Of a stretch of 11,816 nucleotides of DNA, positions 6,084 to 11,816 are shown piece by piece. The DNA comes from Bacillota bacterium (GTDB lineage Bacteria > Bacillota > Desulfotomaculia > Desulfotomaculales > Desulfallaceae). The position numbers and the translations under genes are program-made. The stretch covers positions 1-11,816 of the forward strand of contig WQUS01000203.1 in the NCBI GenBank assembly GCA_009781965.1, given 5' to 3'. A model generated the notes under the pieces. The model ran no database searches. It worked only from the letters and a program-made list of their open reading frames with translations, and was not told the DNA's origin. How positions within the stretch are numbered: position 1 is the first letter of the stretch; each line of letters starts with the position of its first letter.

Positions 6084-6113
6084 GAACTATAATTACAGAA
6101 AGGATGTGCTGCT

Positions 6114-6722
6114 TTGAGAGAAAACGCCGGTCAGCGCGAAGCAGAAATTGTTAGATATATCAAACACAGTATCCAGTCACGCGGGTATCCTCCGTCGGTC
6201 AGGGAAATCGGCGAAGCGGTCGGCTTGAAATCCAGTTCGACCGTGCATAACTATTTATGCCGCCTGGAGGAAAAAGGCGTTTTGCGCCGGGATCCCACCA
6301 AGCCCAGAGCGATGGAAGTACTGGACGACGATAAGGACAGCTTCCGGGAAATGATTATGGTGCCGGTATTGGGCCGGGTGGCGGCTGGGACCCCCATTAT
6401 GGCGGAGGAAAACATGGAAGATACGTTCCCTATGCCGGCAGACTTCGTCGGCCGGGGCGAGTTTTTCATGCTGCGGGTTAAAGGCAACAGCATGGTTGAA
6501 GCAGGCATCCTGGAAGACGATTTGGTGCTGGTCAGGCAACAGCCCAGCGTAAGCAACGGCGATATCGCGGTGGCTCTGCTTGAGGATGAGGCGACCATTA
6601 AAAGGTTCTTCCGCGAGGATGGGCACATTCGGCTGCAGCCGGAAAACTATCAGCTTTCTCCCATTATCGTCGACGAGGTCGTTATCCTGGGCAAAGTAAC
6701 CGGTCTGGTGCGCAAGTTTTGA
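6114..6722 (+). CDS. lexA: LexA repressor (SOS regulator, S24 self-cleaving)
   Basis: This 202-residue protein represses SOS genes and cleaves itself when stimulated by RecA filaments. The N-terminal winged helix-turn-helix covers about residues 1-65 (PSVREIGEAVGLKSSSTVHNYLCRLEEKG). The cleavage site is the A91-G92 bond in GRVAAGTPI. The catalytic Ser-Lys pair is S126 (GNSMVEAGI) and K163 (EATIKRFF). The start is TTG, with AAAGGA about 10 nt upstream; the nearby ATG at 6104 is out of frame. It has its own promoter with a LexA box. It is the only plus-strand gene in the window and converges with the LysR gene, 47 bp apart. That gap has only a small GGTTG/CAACC repeat (6735-6746) and no clear terminator. 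Confidence 0.97.
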   Translation: MRENAGQREAEIVRYIKHSIQSRGYPPSVREIGEAVGLKSSSTVHNYLCRLEEKGVLRRDPTKPRAMEVLDDDKDSFREMIMVPVLGRVAAGTPIMAEENMEDTFPMPADFVGRGEFFMLRVKGNSMVEAGILEDDLVLVRQQPSVSNGDIAVALLEDEATIKRFFREDGHIRLQPENYQLSPIIVDEVVILGKVTGLVRKF

Positions 6723-6769
6723 TGATCCGGCCAAGGTTGACCAACCGACCCGGGTATTTTATACGGACC

Positions 6770-7669
6770 TTAACGCAAATCAGGATTAGTTTCTTTTAAA
6801 AAGGCAAAGAAAGCGTCGGCGGCATAATTAGACAGACCGGGGATATAACGGACGATAAACAACTGACGGTGCATGCTCACCCCGCTAATTTTAGCCGCAC
6901 TGATTTTGCCGGCCGCCAGCGCTTCATCAGCCGCCCAGCGGGATATAAAACCCACCCCCAAACCGGCCTGCACAGCACTGAGCACGGCCCTGGTGCTGCC
7001 CAGCTCCATTTCTGCCGCGCATTGTTCCAAAACAAAACCTGCCTTGGCCAGGATGCCGGCAATGGAACGCCTGGTTCCAGAACCTTCTTCCCGCAGGATA
7101 TACTTTTCCGCAGGCAAATCGGCTATGTCAATCAGTTTACCGGCCCAGCCATGACCGGCCGGAACCGCCAGCAGCAGTTCGTCCTCCAGCCAGGGGACTA
7201 CTTCCAGGTTGTCATCCTCCACAGCGCTGCCCACCACCCCAAGGTCAATCTCCCTTTCTTTGAGCCAGCTAATTACCTCTCCACTGCCGGCAATACGCAT
7301 TTTAACTTTGACTCCCGGATGGAGCTTGCGAAAACGGCCGATCAAAGCAGGCAGCAGATACTCGCCGGGGATAGTCCCCGCTCCCACGGACAGCCGGCCT
7401 ATTTCCAGACCTTTCAGGGACGCCAGCCCGGCCTTGATTTTTTTGTAATGACCCAACATTTGTTTGGCCTCGGGCAACAGCAACCGGCCGGCTTCAGTCA
7501 GCAGCACTTTTTTTTCATCGCGTTTGAAAAGCAAAACCTGTAAATGGTCTTCCAAGGCTTTGATTTGAAAGCTGATGGCCGGCTGACTCATATACATTTG
7601 CCTGGCCGCCCTGGTGAAACTTTGCATTTCCGCTATCCGGACAAAGGCTTCCAATTGTTTAAAGTTCAA
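6770..7669 (-). CDS. LysR-family transcriptional regulator
   Basis: This 299-residue protein has a typical LysR layout: a winged helix-turn-helix at residues 1-62 (MNFKQLEAFVRIAEMQSFTRAA, then MSQPAISFQIKALE), a linker helix, and a periplasmic-binding-protein-like effector domain from about residue 92. The effector domain contains GAGTIPGEYLLP and DLGVVGS. It resembles the CysL/CbbR-like branch by eye, but the effector cannot be named. The start is TTG, and its last bases overlap the TGA stop of the upstream ynbB-type gene (TTGA, 7669-7666), with GGTGAGA as ribosome site, so the two are probably translationally coupled. LysR regulators are more often divergent from their targets; here it may act on its own operon or on distant genes. 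Confidence 0.92.
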   Translation of the reverse strand: MNFKQLEAFVRIAEMQSFTRAARQMYMSQPAISFQIKALEDHLQVLLFKRDEKKVLLTEAGRLLLPEAKQMLGHYKKIKAGLASLKGLEIGRLSVGAGTIPGEYLLPALIGRFRKLHPGVKVKMRIAGSGEVISWLKEREIDLGVVGSAVEDDNLEVVPWLEDELLLAVPAGHGWAGKLIDIADLPAEKYILREEGSGTRRSIAGILAKAGFVLEQCAAEMELGSTRAVLSAVQAGLGVGFISRWAADEALAAGKISAAKISGVSMHRQLFIVRYIPGLSNYAADAFFAFLKETNPDLR

Positions 7670-8934
7670 TGTTTCTCACCATTCGTCAAGAAAATTTCCC
7701 TCGCTGCCCGCATTAAGCCGATTCTGGTATAGTACCAGGATAAGCCCCCTTGAAAATAAACGGCGTAAGGCTCACGCAAAGGGGCGTCGGCGGTAAATTC
7801 CAGCGAAGCCCCTTGCACGAAGGTGCCGGCGGCCATGATCACCTGATGCCCATAACCGGGCAAAGAAGCTGGTACCGGGACCACGTGGCTGTCCACCGGG
7901 GAGGCGCTCTGGATCCCCCGGCAAAATGCCTTCAGGCGCGGCGCGGACCGCAGGATCACCGCCTGAATAATATCGGCGCGCGCAGCCGCGGGGTCCGGAT
8001 AAACCTCGTAACCCAACCGGCTTAAGAACAAAGCCCCCCAAATAGCGCCGCGCAGCGCCTCCATCACCAGATGCGGCGCCAGGTACAAACCTTGGTAAAA
8101 CATGCGCAGCCAGCCCAGGGAAGGCCCGGCGTCGGCGCCAATCCCCGGGGCGGTAAGCCGGTTAGCCGACAGATCCACCAAATCCGCCCTGCCGGCCACA
8201 TATCCGCCGGTAGGGGCCAATCCCCCGCCCGGATTTTTAATTAAAGAACCGGCCATCAAGTCCGCTCCGTTTTCCAGCGGCTCGGTAGTTTCAACCAGTT
8301 CGCCATAACAATTGTCCACAAAAATAATCGTTTCCGGCCGGCGCTGCTTGATAAACAAGCAGATTTTACGCAGCGCAGGCATATCCAGCGCCGGCCGCAG
8401 GCTGTAACCGCAAGAACGCTGCAGCATCACCATCTTAACCGGCTGCTGCAATTCCATGTCCAGACCGGCCCAATCGATCTCATGATCCGGCAGTAAGGCC
8501 AACTCGCGGTAAATTACTCCCATTTGCGTCAGGGAGCCCTCCCCGGCGGCATGAGCGCCGATAATTTTATCCAGGGTGTCGTAAGGTTTGCCCTGCACCG
8601 CCAGCAGCCGGTCGCCGGGCCGCAGAACCCCAAACAGACAAAGGGCAATCGCATGAGTGCCGCTGATGATCTGCCCCCGCACCAAGGCCTTTTCCGCGCC
8701 CAATACTCTGGCAAACACCTGATCCAAAGTGTCCCGGCCATCGTCGTCATAACCGTAACCGGTTGTTTCTTTTAAATGATAGGCGCTGACCCTGGCTTCG
8801 TTAAAAGCGTTTAAAACCTTAGTATGGTTAGCTGTTTCCACCGGAGTAAGCTCGGCAAAGTATGCCCGGGCTTCCCTGTCTGCAGCCGCGGCTGCTTGCT
8901 CTAAATCCTTCACCAATGTCCCTCCATAAAACAT
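7666..8934 (-). CDS. ynbB: PLP-dependent enzyme of the YnbB / methionine gamma-lyase-like ('aluminium resistance') family
   Basis: This is a fold-type I PLP enzyme related to cystathionine/methionine gamma-lyases. Its real substrate in the YnbB family is not established to my knowledge. The PLP lysine is K233 in the motif GSLIKNPGGG, and D207 in FVDNCYGE should contact the pyridine nitrogen. RGQIISGTHAIAL (86-98) is the phosphate-binding region. Length (422 residues from the ATG at 8934) is normal. That ATG lacks a ribosome site, and its A is also the last base of the spoVK stop (TAATG). GGAGGG lies inside the frame 6 nt before GTG (8913-8911), so GTG at codon 8 is the likelier start. It follows spoVK directly, as ynbB lies close to spoVK in Bacillus, and overlaps the LysR gene downstream by 4 bp. 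Confidence 0.9.
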   Translation of the reverse strand: MFYGGTLVKDLEQAAAAADREARAYFAELTPVETANHTKVLNAFNEARVSAYHLKETTGYGYDDDGRDTLDQVFARVLGAEKALVRGQIISGTHAIALCLFGVLRPGDRLLAVQGKPYDTLDKIIGAHAAGEGSLTQMGVIYRELALLPDHEIDWAGLDMELQQPVKMVMLQRSCGYSLRPALDMPALRKICLFIKQRRPETIIFVDNCYGELVETTEPLENGADLMAGSLIKNPGGGLAPTGGYVAGRADLVDLSANRLTAPGIGADAGPSLGWLRMFYQGLYLAPHLVMEALRGAIWGALFLSRLGYEVYPDPAAARADIIQAVILRSAPRLKAFCRGIQSASPVDSHVVPVPASLPGYGHQVIMAAGTFVQGASLEFTADAPLREPYAVYFQGGLSWYYTRIGLMRAAREIFLTNGEKH

Positions 8935-9884
8935 TAATTATTATATACCGTATCCCGCGCCGCCACCATATCTTCTCTGGCAATCAGCACCAGGTCATCC
9001 CGGCAGGTTGCCGGCAGGGCTACCAGCCTGACCGCCTGCACCCGCATCGCCCTTTCCACCAGGTTACGGATGAGCCGGGCATTGCCATTTTGCCGGTGGG
9101 ACCGGTACAGTGATTCAATGATCAGCCGCAGTTCCTCCCTGGCCCCATTAGTCAGCTGATACTCCCGCTGCTCCAGCATCAGATCCGCAATGGCCAGCAA
9201 ATCGCGGGCAGAATAATCGGGAAAGTGGATATGAATGGGGAAACGGGACCGCAAACCGGGATTTGTTTCCATAAACCAATCCATTTCGTCTTTATAGCCG
9301 GCCAGGATAATCACCAGATTGTCTTTAAAATCTTCCATCCCTTTGACAATGGTATCAATAGCTTCTTTGCCGAAGTCCTTTTCCCCTCCCCGGGCCAAAG
9401 CATAAGCCTCGTCAATAAATAAAATGCCGCCCAATGATTTTTTTATTTGCTCTCTGGTTTTCTGAGCCGTGTGGCCGATATATTCGCCGACCAAATCGGC
9501 CCTTTCCACCTCCTGCAAGTGGCCCTTGGGCAAAATGCCGGCTTCTCTGAACAGCCGCCCCAAAATCCTCGCCACCGTTGTCTTGCCTGTCCCGGGATTG
9601 CCTTTAAAAACCATATGTAAAGCCTGGGCTTCCGCAAGCAGTTTCTCCTTTTGCCGTCTCTTTTGAATCTCCATAAACGCGTAAATCTCATCAATATGTT
9701 TTTTTACCCCGTCCAGGCCAATCAGCCCGTTTAGTTCCTGCCTGATCTCGCCGATTTTTTCCGGGCTGGCGACCGGTTTGGCAGCCTGCCCCTCCGGCTG
9801 GGACAATCTGCCGTTGCGCTGAGCGATAGTAAGACCGGATGTTTTTTGATTTGCCGTACTGCCCCATGTTTTAACCTTAACCAA
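8934..9884 (-). CDS. spoVK: AAA+ ATPase of the SpoVK / CbxX-CfqX family
   Basis: This AAA+ protein is of the stage V sporulation protein K type; SpoVK is needed for spore maturation in Bacillus, though its biochemical role is poorly defined. Numbering from the longest frame (starting 9926): Walker A GNPGTGKT at 109-116, Walker B ILFIDEAYAL at 168-177, and the NPGLRSRFP loop with probable arginine fingers at 223-231. The fold matches CbxX/CfqX, the Rubisco-activase relatives, but no Rubisco is nearby and the sporulation context is more likely. I chose TTG at 9884-9882 (316 residues) because GAGG lies 8 nt upstream. A TTG at 9926 has no ribosome site. It lies just downstream of the hfq terminator, so it needs its own promoter; TATTAT after the sequence TTTGGG with a 17-nt spacer is a weak candidate. 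Confidence 0.88.
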   Translation of the reverse strand: MVKVKTWGSTANQKTSGLTIAQRNGRLSQPEGQAAKPVASPEKIGEIRQELNGLIGLDGVKKHIDEIYAFMEIQKRRQKEKLLAEAQALHMVFKGNPGTGKTTVARILGRLFREAGILPKGHLQEVERADLVGEYIGHTAQKTREQIKKSLGGILFIDEAYALARGGEKDFGKEAIDTIVKGMEDFKDNLVIILAGYKDEMDWFMETNPGLRSRFPIHIHFPDYSARDLLAIADLMLEQREYQLTNGAREELRLIIESLYRSHRQNGNARLIRNLVERAMRVQAVRLVALPATCRDDLVLIAREDMVAARDTVYNN

Positions 9885-9950
9885 CCCAACCACCTCTTCA
9901 GCGTCATAATAATATCTATGCGCCAAGGCAGCCCAAACTGCTTAGACAAA

Positions 9951-9983
9951 AATAAAAAAGCCGAGTGGCAATACCCCGGCTTT
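9951..9983 (-). terminator. Rho-independent terminator after hfq
   Basis: AAAGCCG (9957-9963) pairs with CGGCTTT (9977-9983) across a 13-nt loop. On the minus strand the stem is followed by a run of T (CTTTTTTATTTTT). It lies about 40 bp after the hfq stop codon and before spoVK, so it separates the miaA-hfq transcript from the spoVK-ynbB-lysR group. Confidence 0.85.
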
Positions 9984-9986
9984 GAT

Positions 9987-10010
9987 CAGTAACGAGAACA
10001 GTACAATTTT
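9987..10010 (+). repeat. Degenerate copy of the right end of the 2740-2906 element
   Basis: The plus-strand sequence CAGTAACGAGAACAGTAC followed by AATTTT matches 2879-2906 over its whole length if a few single or double gaps are allowed (CAGTAACGAG and AACAGTA are exact in both). It lies just outside the hfq terminator. The match is short enough that chance is possible. Confidence 0.3.
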
Positions 10011-10024
10011 CTCCCACAGTGTTA

Positions 10025-10267
10025 TCAGACCGGTTTGGTTTCCGTAAAGGACGTATTCACCGGCTTCATCGGACTAATGGTAGAAATAGCATGTTTATAA
10101 ACCATCATTTGTTTGCCGTCGCTTTCCATAATGACAGTAAAATTATCGAAACCTTTCACGGCTCCCTTCAGCTGAAAACCGTTAACCAAAAAAATCGTTA
10201 CCGGGATATTATCTTTCCGGACCTGGTTTAAAAAAGCATCCTGTAAATTAATTTGCATCTTTGTCAT
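10025..10267 (-). CDS. hfq: RNA chaperone Hfq
   Basis: This 80-residue Sm-like protein forms a hexamer ring that binds small RNAs and mRNAs. The Sm1 part includes NLQDAFLNQVRKDNIPVTIFLVNG and FDNF. The Sm2 motif YKHAIST is characteristic of Hfq, and the short acidic/flexible tail after PMKPV is typical. The start chosen is the ATG at 10265-10267 (MTKMQINLQDAF), with GGAGG 7 nt upstream; a GTG directly before it adds one residue. It follows miaA by about 33 bp, the widely conserved miaA-hfq order, and is followed by a terminator. Confidence 0.97.
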   Translation of the reverse strand: MTKMQINLQDAFLNQVRKDNIPVTIFLVNGFQLKGAVKGFDNFTVIMESDGKQMMVYKHAISTISPMKPVNTSFTETKPV

Positions 10268-10300
10268 CACGTTACCTCCATTGGCATTTTTTCTATTTCT

Positions 10301-11260
10301 TTATCTATCTACCTGCCATCTGTCCCCGACCATATTTACTAGCTCGACCGCTGCGGCATCGATTGAAGAATATTGTCCCATATCTATCCATTTGATGTTA
10401 CTATATCGTTTGAACCAAGTCAACTGCCGCTTGGCAAAACGTCTGGTATTTCTCTTCAGTATTTGCACCGCTTCTTCCAATGAGTACCGATTATACAAAT
10501 ATCCCACTATTTCTTTGTAACCCAAACCCTGCATGGCCACAAGTTCCGGCCGGTAACCCTGTTCCAGCAAGCCGCGAACCTCCCGGACCAGACCCCGGGC
10601 GAGCATGACATCCACCCTTTTTTCGATGCGCTGATACAAAACGGCCCGCTCATAATTTAAGCAAAAAAATAATTGGTCATAAAGGGGGTATTCATGCTTG
10701 CTCCCGGCGCGCTGTAAAGCGCCGGCGACACCGGTTTGAGCCTGGATCTCCAAGGCCCGGATCACCCTTTTTAAGTTGTTCGGGTGGATACAAGCAGCCG
10801 CTCCGGGATCCACAGCGCGCAAACGGTCATGGACCGCCCGGTTCCCCCGCTCCGCAGCTTCCTGCATTAACAGCCGCCGGAGAGCCATGTCCGGGGCGGC
10901 ACGGCTAAAATCATAATCAAAAATCACCGCGTCAATATAAAAACCGGTGCCGCCCGCCAAAATAGGCAGTTTGCCCCGGGCGTGAATATCCTCAATCGCC
11001 TGTCTGGCCTGCCCTTGGTAATTTTCCGCCGAATAGGCGGCGTCCGGAGCGACAATATCAATCAAATAATGCGGGATGCCCCCCTTTTCCTGCTCATCAG
11101 GTTTGGCGGTGCCTATATCCATGTGCCGGTAGATCAGCATGGAATCAGCGGATACTATTTCGCCATCCAGTGCGGCCGCCGCCTTGACGGCCACTTCGGT
11201 CTTTCCGGTTGCAGTAGGACCGGCAATAATCAGCAGCGGTATTTTTTGTGCTGTCTCCAT
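10301..11260 (-). CDS. miaA: tRNA dimethylallyltransferase MiaA
   Basis: This 319-residue enzyme transfers a dimethylallyl group to N6 of adenosine 37 in tRNAs that read UNN codons. The P-loop GPTATGKT is at residues 14-21. It is followed by SADSMLIYRHMDIGTAKP (37-54), HYLIDIVAP and GGTGFYIDA (103-111), all family signatures. Length is normal. The ATG start has GGGG at about 5-6 nt. It lies 33 bp after the methyltransferase gene and just before hfq, so the three are likely one transcript. Confidence 0.97.
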   Translation of the reverse strand: METAQKIPLLIIAGPTATGKTEVAVKAAAALDGEIVSADSMLIYRHMDIGTAKPDEQEKGGIPHYLIDIVAPDAAYSAENYQGQARQAIEDIHARGKLPILAGGTGFYIDAVIFDYDFSRAAPDMALRRLLMQEAAERGNRAVHDRLRAVDPGAAACIHPNNLKRVIRALEIQAQTGVAGALQRAGSKHEYPLYDQLFFCLNYERAVLYQRIEKRVDVMLARGLVREVRGLLEQGYRPELVAMQGLGYKEIVGYLYNRYSLEEAVQILKRNTRRFAKRQLTWFKRYSNIKWIDMGQYSSIDAAAVELVNMVGDRWQVDR

Positions 11261-11293
11261 ATGTACCCCGTTTATTAATATTTGCTCCGCCGG

Positions 11294-11816
11294 CTAGCGG
11301 GCTGGCAGAACCCCGTAAACCACCGAAGAGCTTTTGCCCCCCGTCAGATTAGCAATCCCCAAGCGGCGCAAGGACTCCCCCCGCCGGTTATCCTTGATCA
11401 CCACCCGCTTGCCGGCCACCTTTAACGCCAGGGCGATTACTTCCGGCGTTACCGGACGGTGATCGGCCAAAGGGCGCAAAGCATTGATGGCGCTTGATCT
11501 GGTAAGCGGGCTGGCAAACATGGGATCCAAATATACCACGTCATAGCTGCGCGGCGGCAGAGCAGTCAAAAAGGCCCGGTGATCGGCCTGGTGGAGCGCA
11601 ATACGGCCCATGGCTTCCCGAATCAGCTTGGAACCGCCGCTGTAAATATCCATGCCGTAACGCACCACAGCAGCGATCACCGGAGATGATTCCAAACCCA
11701 AAACCCGACCTTTTTCGCCGACCGCATAAGCGGCCACCAACCCGTCATGACCCAGGCCAAAAGTACAGTCCAGCACTCTGTCACCGGGCTTAAGGTCCAT
11801 GGCGGCGATCATCTGA
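11294..11816 (-). CDS. SAM-dependent methyltransferase, RsmJ-like (5' end outside the window)
   Basis: This is a class I Rossmann methyltransferase fragment. The AdoMet motif I is VLDCTFGLGHD and the acidic motif II residue is the Glu in VLGLESS. YLDPMF, in the position of the catalytic NPPY-type motif, recalls the RsmJ/DUF548 family, in which the E. coli member methylates G1516 of 16S rRNA. The frame is open through the window's right edge: the ATG at 11812 is preceded by further sense sequence, and family members have a longer N-terminal part. It is therefore recorded as partial. It sits immediately upstream of miaA, presumably in the same transcript. The target RNA is inferred only from the motif, so another substrate is possible. 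Confidence 0.82.
   Translation of the reverse strand, partial: QMIAAMDLKPGDRVLDCTFGLGHDGLVAAYAVGEKGRVLGLESSPVIAAVVRYGMDIYSGGSKLIREAMGRIALHQADHRAFLTALPPRSYDVVYLDPMFASPLTRSSAINALRPLADHRPVTPEVIALALKVAGKRVVIKDNRRGESLRRLGIANLTGGKSSSVVYGVLPAR

Noticed and set aside
6255..6734. Two long minus-strand frames opposite lexA
   Set aside because: lexA has its promoter, operator, cleavage site and catalytic residues all in place; the antisense frames show no family signature.
6735..6746. GGTTG/CAACC inverted repeat as terminator between lexA and the LysR gene
   Set aside because: The loop is only two bases, the stem is short and no T-tract follows on either strand.
8934..9926. Rubisco activase CbxX role for the AAA+ protein
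   Set aside because: The fold is shared, but there is no Rubisco or Calvin-cycle gene in the window, and the hfq-spoVK-ynbB neighbourhood points to the sporulation member.

Overview
The window reads as chromosomal DNA of a spore-forming, strictly anaerobic Firmicute of the Desulfotomaculales/Peptococcaceae type. A propionate-oxidising relative of Pelotomaculum is the best fit. This is inferred from gene content and protein resemblance; no database search was run. Supporting points are an oxygen-sensitive two-subunit class I fumarase, a methylmalonyl-CoA decarboxylase/transcarboxylase pair beside malate dehydrogenase, a Firmicute-type LexA box, and the neighbourhood miaA-hfq-spoVK-ynbB, which resembles the Bacillus order.

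Left half (about 177-5990, all on the minus strand, transcribed right to left): fumA, fumB, a 12S/MmdA carboxyltransferase, mdh, and a 5S/OadA-like carboxyltransferase, ending at a strong bidirectional hairpin terminator (177-239). Gene order follows reaction order: fumarate to malate to oxaloacetate, then the carboxyl group passes through biotin to propionyl-CoA, giving pyruvate and methylmalonyl-CoA. No biotin carrier (1.3S) gene is present, so it must be encoded elsewhere. A 167-bp nested inverted repeat lies between the 12S gene and mdh. An AT-rich, gene-poor stretch at 1-290 may be the edge of an insertion sequence.

Middle: lexA is on the plus strand, divergent from fumA. The shared 126-bp region holds a LexA box and an extended -10 promoter for lexA.

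Right half (6770-11816, minus strand): a partial SAM-dependent methyltransferase at the window edge, miaA, hfq, a hairpin terminator, a SpoVK-type AAA+ ATPase, a PLP enzyme of the YnbB ('methionine gamma-lyase-like/aluminium resistance') family, and a LysR regulator whose TTG start overlaps the stop of ynbB.

The most unusual signal is at the two fumarase genes. Both have a good Shine-Dalgarno sequence at ideal distance from an AUA codon at the position where the conserved protein family begins. For fumB no ATG, GTG or TTG exists that would include the conserved N-terminal LTTPLTD segment. Non-ATG starts are common across the window (GTG for mdh and probably ynbB; TTG for lexA, lysR and probably spoVK).
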